Below, one piece after another: positions 18,115-26,033 of a stretch of 64,000 nucleotides of DNA (positions within the stretch are counted from its first letter, which is position 1; every line of letters begins with the position of its first letter). This DNA comes from an uncultured Phocaeicola sp. (lineage in GTDB: Bacteria > Bacteroidota > Bacteroidia > Bacteroidales > Bacteroidaceae). The notes under the pieces are model-generated. The model was not told the DNA's origin. It worked only from the letters and a program-made list of their open reading frames with translations, and made no database searches. The DNA is taken from the NCBI GenBank assembly GCA_948566455.1, contig CAOYQO010000011.1, positions 1-64,000 on the forward strand. The letters run 5' to 3'. A program made the position numbers and the translations under genes.

Positions 18115-18918
18115 ATGAAAGTAAAATTTATAAGCCTTGCGAGCGGAAGTAGTGGCAACTGCTATTATATAGGTACTGAAAAATACGGAATACTTATTGA
18201 CGCTGGTATAGCGGTACGTACTATTAAGAAATCATTGAAGGAGGTGGGCATCGGTATGGAAACAATACGCGCGGTATTTGTTACACACGACCACGCAGAC
18301 CATATCAAAGCTGTAGGCGGACTGGGTGAGAAACTGCACATCCCTGTCTACACAACTGCACGTATCCACGAAGGAATCAACAAAAGTTATTGCATGACGG
18401 AGAAGCTCCACTCTTCCGTTCATTATCTGGAGAAAGAAGAACCGATGGTACTGGAAGATTTTCACATTGAGTCTTTCGAAGTTCCCCACGACGGTACGGA
18501 CAATGTGGGTTATTGCATTGAAATCGACGGAAAAGTATTCTCGTTCCTTACCGACCTTGGTGAAATCACCCCTACTGCTGCCAAGTTTATCCGTAAAGCG
18601 AACTACCTGATACTGGAAGCTAACTATGATGATGAAATGCTGCGTATGGGTACATATCCGCAGTATTTAAAGGAGCGCATCACCAGCCGTACGGGACACA
18701 TGAGCAATATTGCAACTGCCGAGTTCCTGGCTGAAAATATCACGGAAGATCTGAAATATATCTGGCTTTGCCATTTGAGCAAAGACAATAATCATCCGGA
18801 ACTTGCTTACAAGACGGTGGAATGGAAATTAAAGAGTAAAGGTATATTGGTAGGTAAAGATGTGCAACTCTGCGCTTTAAAGCGTAGCACTCCCTCCGAC
18901 TTGTATGAGTTTGATTAA
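18115..18918 (+). CDS. MBL-fold metallo-hydrolase, YycJ/WalJ-like
   Basis: 267 residues. It opens with KFISLASGSSGNCYYIGTEK, the hallmark of YycJ/VicX-type metallo-beta-lactamase-fold proteins, and has the zinc motif VFVTHDHADH (HxHxDH) at about residues 58-67, then DLGEITP and a later LCHLSKDNNHPE. These proteins resemble RNase Z and 5'-exonuclease-type phosphodiesterases. The start is supported by an unusually clear Shine-Dalgarno (TTGAGGAGAAC, 7-11 nt upstream) for a Bacteroides gene. Cytoplasmic; monocistronic by context. Confidence 0.85.
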   Translation: MKVKFISLASGSSGNCYYIGTEKYGILIDAGIAVRTIKKSLKEVGIGMETIRAVFVTHDHADHIKAVGGLGEKLHIPVYTTARIHEGINKSYCMTEKLHSSVHYLEKEEPMVLEDFHIESFEVPHDGTDNVGYCIEIDGKVFSFLTDLGEITPTAAKFIRKANYLILEANYDDEMLRMGTYPQYLKERITSRTGHMSNIATAEFLAENITEDLKYIWLCHLSKDNNHPELAYKTVEWKLKSKGILVGKDVQLCALKRSTPSDLYEFD

Positions 18919-18955
18919 AAAAAGCCGCTTTCATCGAAAAAAAAAATTATTTTGC

Positions 18956-18986
18956 TTGGATGAATAAAATAAAAGGACTACTTTTG
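18956..18986 (+). promoter_or_regulatory. Promoter of tRNA-Lys
   Basis: TTG (18956-18958), a 20-nt spacer and TACTTTTG (18979-18986), 23 nt before the tRNA 5' end. Confidence 0.6.
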
Positions 18987-19009
18987 CACCCGCAAATAAG
19001 AAAAACGAT

Positions 19010-19082
19010 GCACTCTTAGCTCAGCTGGTAGAGCAATTGACTCTTAATCAATGGGTCCAGGGTTCGAGTCCCTGAGGGTGTA
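19010..19082 (+). tRNA. tRNA-Lys (anticodon CTT)
   Basis: Cloverleaf of 73 nt. The 7-bp acceptor stem is GCACTCT with AGGGTGT, including two G-U pairs. The D arm is AGCTCAGCTGGTAGAGCA, the anticodon stem ATTGA/TCAAT has loop CTCTTAA giving anticodon CTT (codon AAG), and the T arm is CAGGG TTCGAGT CCCTG. The discriminator is A at 19082 followed by CGA, so the CCA end is not encoded. Confidence 0.95.
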
Positions 19083-19089
19083 CGAAGAT

Positions 19090-19126
19090 AAGGTTCTGAA
19101 AACAATTGAATTTCAGAACCTTTTTT
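19090..19126 (+). terminator. Terminator of tRNA-Lys
   Basis: AAGGTTCTGAAA (19090-19101) pairs perfectly with TTTCAGAACCTT (19111-19122), followed by TTTT. It begins 8 nt after the tRNA. Confidence 0.9.
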
Positions 19127-19151
19127 AATCTCACCTTGTTTCACTCTCATC

Positions 19152-20375
19152 ATGAATAATTGGAAGAAAAAATTTATCATAATATGGAGCGGGCAACTAT
19201 TTTCTATATTAAGTAGTTCCATCGCTCAGTTCTCTATCGTCTTATGGATTAGTCTCAAAACGGGTTCTGCGGAAGTTTTGTCCTTTGCCATGATCGCCGC
19301 CTTGTTGCCGCAAGCCTTGTTAGGGGCATTTGCAGGCGTATATGTGGATCGCTGGAACCGGAAATGGACTATGATAGGTGCAGATAGTTTCGTTGCACTC
19401 TGTTCCGGTGTCATCGCTTTGTTATTTTACTTGGATGTAGTGGAATTGTGGCACATCTATATATTATTGGCGCTTCGTCCCATTGGTGGTTCGTTCCATT
19501 CACCGGCAATGAAATCATCTATTCCATTGTTGGCTCCGGAAAAGGAGCTGACCCGTATTGCAGGAATTAACCAGGCTATCCAGTCTATTTGTAATATCGG
19601 TGGCCCTGCGTTGGGAGCGGTTCTGCTTCTGGCATTCGATATGAGTGTAGTCATGTTATTGGATGTGGCAGGCGCAATCATTGCCTGCACTTCCCTACTG
19701 TTTGTTTACATTCCGAATCCGAAGAAGGAAAATATCTCAGCTAAGAGTGTATTGAACGATATGCGCGACGGTTTTCATGTGATTATGCGTAATCGAGGAG
19801 TTAGTTGGGTGATGGTTACAGAAATCCTGATTACTTTCTTTGTGTTGCCGATAGTCGCCCTGATGCCGTTGATGACTTTGCATACTTTCTCCGGAACAGC
19901 TTATCAGATTAGTTTGATAGAAACACTTTTCGGGGCGGGTATGTTTGCTGGAGGGGCTTTATTGGGGATTTGGAATCCTAAGATTAGGAAGATACTGATG
20001 ATTGCGTTCTCTTATGCGGTACTTGGTCTGGCATTGGCTATATGTGGTATGTTGCCCGGCAATGGGTATGTCTTTTTTGCCATACTGACGGTGGTACAAG
20101 GGCTTATCGTGCCATTTTTATCCGGTCCCTTTACCGCTCTATTGCAGACGCAGTTAAAACCGATTTATCTGGGACGTGTATTCTCGCTTTTCGACAGTAT
20201 AAGTTTGTTCCCTTCTATCATCGGTTTGCTTGTCACAAGCTTTGTAGCCGACTCTTTGGGAATAGGCAACATATTTATATACTGTGGTTTTGCCATTGTG
20301 CTGACTGCAATTCTGATGATGTGTATTCCTTCTGTTAGAAATCTGGAGAAAGAGGAGATCAGGAAGAAAAAATAA
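19152..20375 (+). CDS. MFS efflux-type transporter (DHA3/MefA-like)
   Basis: 407 residues, about 12 hydrophobic segments. The N-terminus WSGQLFSILSSSIAQFSIVL and the loop YVDRWNRKWTMI resemble DHA3-type drug exporters such as MefA (pattern GxxxDRxxRrxxm). The conserved intermediate ALRPIGGSFHSPAMKSSIPL and INQAIQSICNIGGPALGAVL fit that family as well. Likely an inner-membrane proton antiporter exporting a small molecule; no substrate can be named. It stands alone between tRNA-Lys and a strong bidirectional terminator. Confidence 0.8.
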   Translation: MNNWKKKFIIIWSGQLFSILSSSIAQFSIVLWISLKTGSAEVLSFAMIAALLPQALLGAFAGVYVDRWNRKWTMIGADSFVALCSGVIALLFYLDVVELWHIYILLALRPIGGSFHSPAMKSSIPLLAPEKELTRIAGINQAIQSICNIGGPALGAVLLLAFDMSVVMLLDVAGAIIACTSLLFVYIPNPKKENISAKSVLNDMRDGFHVIMRNRGVSWVMVTEILITFFVLPIVALMPLMTLHTFSGTAYQISLIETLFGAGMFAGGALLGIWNPKIRKILMIAFSYAVLGLALAICGMLPGNGYVFFAILTVVQGLIVPFLSGPFTALLQTQLKPIYLGRVFSLFDSISLFPSIIGLLVTSFVADSLGIGNIFIYCGFAIVLTAILMMCIPSVRNLEKEEIRKKK

Positions 20376-20424
20376 ATGAAATGCCCCAAAAGTTAGGAAC
20401 AAAACTTTTGGGGGCATTTCATTT
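20374..20424. terminator. Bidirectional terminator
   Basis: AAATGAAATGCCCCAAAAGTT (first 20 bases from 20374) pairs with its complement ending at 20424, with one bulged G in the second arm. A-runs on one side and T-runs on the other serve both convergent genes. Confidence 0.85.
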
Positions 20425-20430
20425 ATAGTA

Positions 20431-22137
20431 TTATTGCGCGTCTATACCTCTTTTTTTCAGCATCTCAAAGTCTTCTTTTCTCATTCCTATATCATCCAGT
20501 GGACGCGGTTCATTATGATCGTTCAGATAAACCCTCGATTTCTCTGTATAGAGAGGGCTGGTGACAGATAGACTGTCATTGCGATACGGAGTTTCTATTC
20601 CGGCCAATTCCATCATGGTCTGGAAAAAAGAAATGCTGGAAGATATATTTTTCTGTCGGTTCATCGAAGCAGCTTTTTCTATTCCATGATATTCTTCCCT
20701 ATAACTGTCCGATATCCACAGCAGGAAAGGCACATGTAGCTGATAGTAGGACGGGACGGGGGATGCATGAAGAAACAGGTGTCGGTTGTCGTCGAAGATA
20801 TCTTCCCCGTGATCTGACGTGTAAAGCATACTGGCATCTACTTGCTGCTCCTCCAATAGGTGGATGATACGTGCCAAGAAATTATCCGTATACCGAATGG
20901 AATTGTCGTAGGCATTCATCAGGTTATCTTTGTATTTCACTTCTGCATCTACGGGGAAATCCGGTAAGAAGAAAGCAGCAGTTTCCGGATAACGTTCCCG
21001 GTAATTGAAGTGGGATCCATAGGTATGCAATACAATGAACTGTTTCCGATTTCCTTTCTCAAGTTCTTTTTCTACCAACATTAACAGGTCGTCATCTGAA
21101 GGGTTATATTGTGAATCCTGGGAATCTTCCTTGATAAAATCATAAGTATCCGCTTCCATTCCGAAAAAGTCGATGAAAGAATGGTTATATCGCTGGTTTG
21201 AGAAAAAAGCTGTCTGAAAACCAGCTTCTTTGAAAGCGGTAATGATACTTTTCCGATAATAAATGGAATCGAAATTCTGTGCAGAAACAGGAGAAAGCAA
21301 CATTGGTACACTCTTGTGCGTAGTATTCGATTCCGTCAAAACATGGCAAAAAGAGGTCACTCCTTCTATTTTAGAAAGTTCAGGGTTCGTATCCCGATCA
21401 TAGTCGTAAAGACTCCAGTTCAGGGCGCGGGATGTCTCGCCCACTACCATAATATAAATTTCGCGCCTGTCTTCCGAATGGGAAGGTCGAGCGTTAAAAG
21501 TAAAGTTCTCTGATGTGCGGTGATACATCCTTGTTTGGGCATTACGCTGGAATGCGAGTGCTACATTGTAACACACGTTAGCCGGATACAAATCCGACTT
21601 CAGCTCGTAACGTTTATCCAGTCCATAAGCGGCACCCAATGAGATAAAGCCGATGAGTAAGGCAAACCATGCCTTTTTCCGTTCCCGACGGATAAATTCC
21701 GGAGATAATTTCCGCTTCTTTATAATGGAGATTGCAGCCAGAATCAATGCCGGTATATAAAGGATAATCACACTCACTAATGCCGGAACAAGATTATCCA
21801 GCAACTCCATAGCTTCACTCGAATTAGTGGTTACCAGGTTCAGGAACATATCCACAGCAATAATGGACTGTCCGAAGAGATAAAGCAGTACTATCTGGAA
21901 AGCTCCGAAGAAGATGAATAAGAAAAGTATCCAGAACATCTTTCCACAGTTTCTCGACAAAGTCATCAATAGATAATAGAAAGCAAATGGCAACAGTACA
22001 TTGCATACTTTTGCCACCACAGGCATCGGCTCTGTAAAACAGAGGATGATATTGGGTACTATCAGGATCAGCAGGAACAGATAGAACAAATGCTCCTGAT
22101 TTTCCAACCATTTCTTTATGTTTTTAAAAAGCTTCAT
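20431..22137 (-). CDS. Phosphoethanolamine transferase (EptA-like, sulfatase fold)
   Basis: About 568 residues from the ATG at 22137 (MKLFKNIKKWLENQEH), preferred over the longer frame because it overlaps the previous stop by a typical 14 bp. Five hydrophobic segments fill roughly the first 170 residues, then a periplasmic alkaline-phosphatase-fold domain follows. It has IYIMVVGETSRALNWSLYDY (metal ligand Glu), ESNTTHKSVPMLLSP with the nucleophilic Thr, YTSDHGEDIFDD and LFLHASPVPSYY metal-binding segments. Such enzymes move phosphoethanolamine from phosphatidylethanolamine to lipid A or other glycolipids, often affecting cationic-peptide tolerance. It overlaps the barrel gene upstream, suggesting co-translation. 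Confidence 0.88.
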   Translation of the reverse strand: MKLFKNIKKWLENQEHLFYLFLLILIVPNIILCFTEPMPVVAKVCNVLLPFAFYYLLMTLSRNCGKMFWILFLFIFFGAFQIVLLYLFGQSIIAVDMFLNLVTTNSSEAMELLDNLVPALVSVIILYIPALILAAISIIKKRKLSPEFIRRERKKAWFALLIGFISLGAAYGLDKRYELKSDLYPANVCYNVALAFQRNAQTRMYHRTSENFTFNARPSHSEDRREIYIMVVGETSRALNWSLYDYDRDTNPELSKIEGVTSFCHVLTESNTTHKSVPMLLSPVSAQNFDSIYYRKSIITAFKEAGFQTAFFSNQRYNHSFIDFFGMEADTYDFIKEDSQDSQYNPSDDDLLMLVEKELEKGNRKQFIVLHTYGSHFNYRERYPETAAFFLPDFPVDAEVKYKDNLMNAYDNSIRYTDNFLARIIHLLEEQQVDASMLYTSDHGEDIFDDNRHLFLHASPVPSYYQLHVPFLLWISDSYREEYHGIEKAASMNRQKNISSSISFFQTMMELAGIETPYRNDSLSVTSPLYTEKSRVYLNDHNEPRPLDDIGMRKEDFEMLKKRGIDAQ

Positions 22138-23311
22138 TGATGTTGAATATAAATCCGGTCTGGCCTTTTCCAAACCCTAAATCTAACCTTACGTTTACTC
22201 TCTTTTTGAACTCCCACCGATAACCAAAACCATAATTAGGGAGGATATGTTTAACTTCGAAACTGGAGAATTTAGGAAACACGGTTCCCGCTCCTGCCCA
22301 TATAGCTATGCCATTTCGCCTCCAGACGTGCTGACGAAGCTCTATCTGCGCATCCATGGCACATTTATCACGGTAACGCCCTTCGTAATAGCCACGCATG
22401 GAATAAGAACTTCCCAATGTTGCCATCAATCCCCAAGGTGGATCACCGTAATTCAGCAACGTATGGAATTGCCCAGCCAATACTCCCCCTTTCCATACAG
22501 GATGATAATAGCTGGTAGTCAGCTCTGTGCTGCTGAAAGCATATTTGTTACCGAGGAATGCGGGGCTGAATCGTTGGTCTATTCTCAGGTAATAACCGCT
22601 ATAGGCATTTGTGAGGAAATCCCGTGAATCATAGAGTAATGAGAATCCGAGGCTTATATTGGTAGTCCGTGCTTTCATTCCTTCCCACAGTTCAGGCTTT
22701 TCAAAATCGTGGCCGTAGACATAATCAAAGACAGCCATCGGACCGATATAAAAGTTGCGCGCTACACGAGTCATGAAGTCTACCTTTACTTGTGCCTGGA
22801 AGCGGTCGTAATCACTTTCATTATCGTCATTAGAACCGTTTTCATATCCTTTTCCCCAATACAGGCTGGGGAACGAATAGAAATAAAGATTGTAATTCAG
22901 ACGGTATTTGTCTTGTGGAAAGAGATGATTTCCACGTACACCCAACAAATAGAAACCTACCGTAGATACATCACCGTATAAAGATACATTAGATGGCGGA
23001 AGGATGGTGTCATTCAGGTCTGTACGATATAATCCGGCGGCTACCAGGCCGATACCGAGCTTGGTGTCACTGGAATAATGAGGCCCTCCGATAACGCTGA
23101 AGTCAAACTTCTTGTTTTTTTTCTCTTTGTTGGCATCATTAAAATAGTCCAGGAATTTCTTGAAGAAACTTTTCTTTTGTGGTAAAGTGTCAGTTACAGA
23201 CACAGAAGATTCGACTGAAACATCTGTTCCTGTGGGACCTTGTGCCCATATATCGGTGGCTATTATCAATAACAGCACCGGTAATACCCATTTCATTAGT
23301 TTAGCGTCCAT
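22124..23311 (-). CDS. Outer-membrane beta-barrel protein (Omp85/BamA C-terminal type)
   Basis: 395 residues. A signal peptide (KWVLPVLLLIIATDIWAQ, cleaved near residue 23) is followed by a short charged stretch and then a beta-barrel that matches the bacterial surface antigen (D15) domain. Visible parts are FSVIGGPHYSSDTKLGIGLV, SLGFSLLYDSRDFLTNAYSG, TLGSSYSMRGYYEGRYRDKC (the RGY/F loop of the family) and an aromatic C-terminus GQTGFIFNINEAF. No POTRA domains are visible, so it is not BamA itself; it may be a porin-like or autonomous barrel. Its last 14 bp overlap the phosphoethanolamine transferase start. Confidence 0.85.
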   Translation of the reverse strand: MDAKLMKWVLPVLLLIIATDIWAQGPTGTDVSVESSVSVTDTLPQKKSFFKKFLDYFNDANKEKKNKKFDFSVIGGPHYSSDTKLGIGLVAAGLYRTDLNDTILPPSNVSLYGDVSTVGFYLLGVRGNHLFPQDKYRLNYNLYFYSFPSLYWGKGYENGSNDDNESDYDRFQAQVKVDFMTRVARNFYIGPMAVFDYVYGHDFEKPELWEGMKARTTNISLGFSLLYDSRDFLTNAYSGYYLRIDQRFSPAFLGNKYAFSSTELTTSYYHPVWKGGVLAGQFHTLLNYGDPPWGLMATLGSSYSMRGYYEGRYRDKCAMDAQIELRQHVWRRNGIAIWAGAGTVFPKFSSFEVKHILPNYGFGYRWEFKKRVNVRLDLGFGKGQTGFIFNINEAF

Positions 23312-23491
23312 GATTATACCTGTAGAAAACTACGTCGGCAAATTTAGTTTTATTTTAACCATATAACAACAATTTTGTGAAGTGTTTTGTTCAAACTTCT
23401 TCCATTAAGAAAAAAGGGGGAAGAAATAAGAATTTCAGAACTTTATTCCCGTTTTAACGTTATCCTTTTAGAACGAATAACGAACTTCATT

Positions 23492-24784
23492 ATGAAAACA
23501 AAAATGGATATTCCCGATAAAGAGGGACGAAAACGACTTGTAATTGTGGGTGGTGGCTTCGGTGGATTGAAGTTGGCACGCAAATTGAAAAGCGATAAAT
23601 TCCAGATAGTGTTATTGGACAAGAATAATCATCATATTTTCCAACCCCTACTCTATCAGGTAGCAACCGCCGGTATTGAACCGAGTGCAATTTCTTTTCC
23701 TTACCGCAAGATATTTAAAAAGAGAAAACATTTCCATATACGTATTTGTGAGGCGCAACGGGTAATTCCCGAAGATAATATTCTGGAGACTTCTATTGGA
23801 GCTCTTTCATACGATTATCTGGTTGTCTCTACCGGATGCCGTACCAACTATTTTGGTAATGATGGGCTGTCTCAACGGACGATGGCCCTGAAGAACACTG
23901 CAGAAGCTCTGTTTAATCGCAACCAGATTCTGGAAAGTTTTGAAAAAGCACAGAATACCAGCAATCTGGAGACAAGGAAACGTCTTATGACATTTGTCAT
24001 CGTAGGTGGCGGTGCTACGGGTATAGAACTTTCCGGCGCATTGGCAGAAATGAAGAAATTTGTGCTTCCGCAAGACTATCCCGATCTTGATATGAACCTG
24101 ATGCGCATTATTCTTGTGGATGGTGCTCCCCGTCTGCTCTCCGCTTTCTCTGAAAAATCTTCGGAAGAAGTGGCAAATTACTTATTAAAACGTGATGTGG
24201 AGATCATAACCAGTGTGCAGGTTACAAATTATGAGAATGGAACGATGACTCTGAGTGATAACAGTACCTTGGAAACGACGAACGTCTTTTGGGTTGCAGG
24301 TGTACGCGCCAACAGCATAGAGGGCCTTGCGAAGGAAGCCTATGGCCCCGGTAACCGCCTCCTTGTCAATCTCTACAACTGTATTCAGGGTTATAACAAT
24401 ATTTTTGCCATCGGTGACACTGCACTTATGATTTCCAAGGAATACCCGAAAGGACATCCACAAGTAGTTCAACCAGCCATTCAGCAAGCCCGTAATCTGA
24501 TCCAGAATCTGGATAGAAAGGAACGGGGACTTGAAATGCAACCTTTTGTTTATCACAACAAAGGCTCCATGGCTACCATAGGACGTAATCACGCAGTGGT
24601 GGAACTGAAAAACCTTCGTTTCGGTGGTTTCCCCGCGTGGGCAGTATGGCTATTCATCCACTTAATGAGTATTGTCGGTGTAAAGAACCGTCTGTTTATC
24701 TTTGTAGACTGGATGTGGAGTTACTTTACATACGATCCTTCTTTGCGGGTAATTATAAAACCTTTGCGCAGAGATAAACCATAA
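23492..24784 (+). CDS. ndh: Type II NADH dehydrogenase
   Basis: About 430 residues from the ATG at 23492 (MKTKMDIPDKEGRKR); the in-frame upstream part to 23387 lacks conservation I can recognise. The FAD-binding motif VIVGGGFGGLKLARKL lies near the start, HHIFQPLLYQVATAGIEPSA is the quinone-site signature of NDH-2, and a second dinucleotide fold VIVGGGATGIELSGALAEM binds NADH. NIFAIGDTALM binds the flavin near the C-terminus. A C-terminal amphipathic/hydrophobic part (WAVWLFIHLMSIVG) anchors it to the inner membrane. It passes electrons from NADH to menaquinone without pumping protons. DoxX-type protein follows 48 bp later. Confidence 0.9.
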   Translation: MKTKMDIPDKEGRKRLVIVGGGFGGLKLARKLKSDKFQIVLLDKNNHHIFQPLLYQVATAGIEPSAISFPYRKIFKKRKHFHIRICEAQRVIPEDNILETSIGALSYDYLVVSTGCRTNYFGNDGLSQRTMALKNTAEALFNRNQILESFEKAQNTSNLETRKRLMTFVIVGGGATGIELSGALAEMKKFVLPQDYPDLDMNLMRIILVDGAPRLLSAFSEKSSEEVANYLLKRDVEIITSVQVTNYENGTMTLSDNSTLETTNVFWVAGVRANSIEGLAKEAYGPGNRLLVNLYNCIQGYNNIFAIGDTALMISKEYPKGHPQVVQPAIQQARNLIQNLDRKERGLEMQPFVYHNKGSMATIGRNHAVVELKNLRFGGFPAWAVWLFIHLMSIVGVKNRLFIFVDWMWSYFTYDPSLRVIIKPLRRDKP

Positions 24785-24832
24785 TACCTTATTTTTCGTT
24801 ATATTAAATATAAATGTTTAAAACGAACGACT

Positions 24833-25267
24833 ATGCTTTACAAATTTTTATTTCCGTCTAAACCGGATGGAGCAGCAACGTCTGCTATATTATTAATAGT
24901 GAGAATTATATTTGGTGTGTTATTAATGAATCACGGTATCGAAAAGTGGTCTAATTATCAGGAGTTATCTGCTGTATTTCCCGACCCGCTGGGTGTGGGC
25001 AGTCCTCTTTCCCTGGGATTAGCCATATTCGGTGAATTGGCTTGTTCTATGGCATTTATCATTGGTTTCCTTTACCGTCTGGCAATGCTGCCGATGATAT
25101 TTACAATGGGAATGGCATTCTTTGTCATTCATGGAAACGATCCGTTTGCGGTCAAAGAACTGGCTTTCATATATCTGGTGGTATACGTACTGATGTATAT
25201 TATCGGTCCCGGAAAGTTTGCCGTAGATCACTGGCTGGGTAAGGCTTTGACTCCCAAAAAGTCTTAA
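24833..25267 (+). CDS. DoxX-family membrane protein
   Basis: 144 residues with four predicted transmembrane helices. The DoxX motifs are visible: RIIFGVLLMNHGIEKWSNYQ, LGLAIFGELACSMAFIIGFL and FVIHGNDPFAVKELAFIYLV. Family members are small inner-membrane proteins tied to quinone or redox chemistry. It follows the NADH dehydrogenase gene on the same strand after 48 bp, so co-transcription is plausible and would fit a shared respiratory role. Precise function unknown. Confidence 0.85.
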   Translation: MLYKFLFPSKPDGAATSAILLIVRIIFGVLLMNHGIEKWSNYQELSAVFPDPLGVGSPLSLGLAIFGELACSMAFIIGFLYRLAMLPMIFTMGMAFFVIHGNDPFAVKELAFIYLVVYVLMYIIGPGKFAVDHWLGKALTPKKS

Positions 25268-25406
25268 TTTTACCGGGGCTGTTTAACTGAAAATTTGTTT
25301 TTGTCTCTTATTTAAGTGTATTTTTCACAAAAAGCACTTATATTTGCCCGAAGAAAAAGAGCAAAGAGTTAAATCAATAAACTCAGTAAAACAAAAGAAA
25401 GTAATT

Positions 25407-25961
25407 ATGAAAAAGAGTAATTTGAATTTGGCTGCAACCGTGATGATTTGTGGCGCATTTCTTTTCAGTTCTTGTATCGGTTCTTTCGGCCTGCACAGTA
25501 AATTGGTGAATTGGAACCAAAGTATCGGTACAAAGTTTGTTAATGAGCTTGTTTATCTGGCTTGCAACATTATCCCCGTATATCCTGTTTGCTATCTGGC
25601 AGATGCGTTGGTAATCAACTCCATTGAATTCTGGAGCGGTTCCAATCCGATGGCTAACGTGGGTGATGTGAAGAAAGTGAAAGGTGAAAACGGAAACTAT
25701 CTCGTAAAAACATTGGAGAACGGTTACTCTATCACAAAAGAAGGTGAGACCACTGCTATGGAGCTGGTTTACGACAAAGAATTGAACACTTGGAATGTTG
25801 TTGCAGAAGGTGTTAGCACTGAATTGTTGCAAATGAACGGTGACGGTACTGCACAGATGTATCTGCCGAATGGTGAAGCAATGAATGTGACATTGGATGC
25901 ACAAGGCGTAGCTGCTGCTCGTCAGGCAACGATGATCAACACTTATTACGCTGCACGCTAA
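25407..25961 (+). CDS. DUF3332-family envelope protein
   Basis: About 184 residues from the ATG at 25407 (MKKSNLNLAATVMICG). The signal region ends AFLFSSCIGSFGL, where the Cys at about residue 21 could be a lipidation site. The core LVNWNQSIGTKFVNELVYLA, then PVYPVCYLADALVINSIEFW, then SGSNP matches DUF3332, a family of predicted membrane/envelope proteins of unknown role. A TATATTTG box (25339-25346) precedes it and a hairpin terminator follows. Monocistronic. Confidence 0.82.
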   Translation: MKKSNLNLAATVMICGAFLFSSCIGSFGLHSKLVNWNQSIGTKFVNELVYLACNIIPVYPVCYLADALVINSIEFWSGSNPMANVGDVKKVKGENGNYLVKTLENGYSITKEGETTAMELVYDKELNTWNVVAEGVSTELLQMNGDGTAQMYLPNGEAMNVTLDAQGVAAARQATMINTYYAAR

Positions 25962-25982
25962 TTAAGAAAAGAATTTGAATAT

Positions 25983-26018
25983 GCGGGCGGATGAGTAATC
26001 ATTCGCCCGTTGCTTTTT
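25983..26018 (+). terminator. Terminator of the DUF3332 gene
   Basis: CGGGCGGATGA pairs with TCATTCGCCCG (one mismatch) around a 4-nt loop, followed by TTGCTTTTTAT. It lies between two convergent genes. Confidence 0.7.
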
Positions 26019-26033
26019 ATACCCTCCGTTTTT

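Noticed and set aside
19016..19222. Open frame on the minus strand over the tRNA-Lys gene
   Set aside because: It is the antisense reading of a tRNA and its terminator (a known source of false proteins, with text such as SGTRTLDPLIKS). The tRNA fold explains the sequence.
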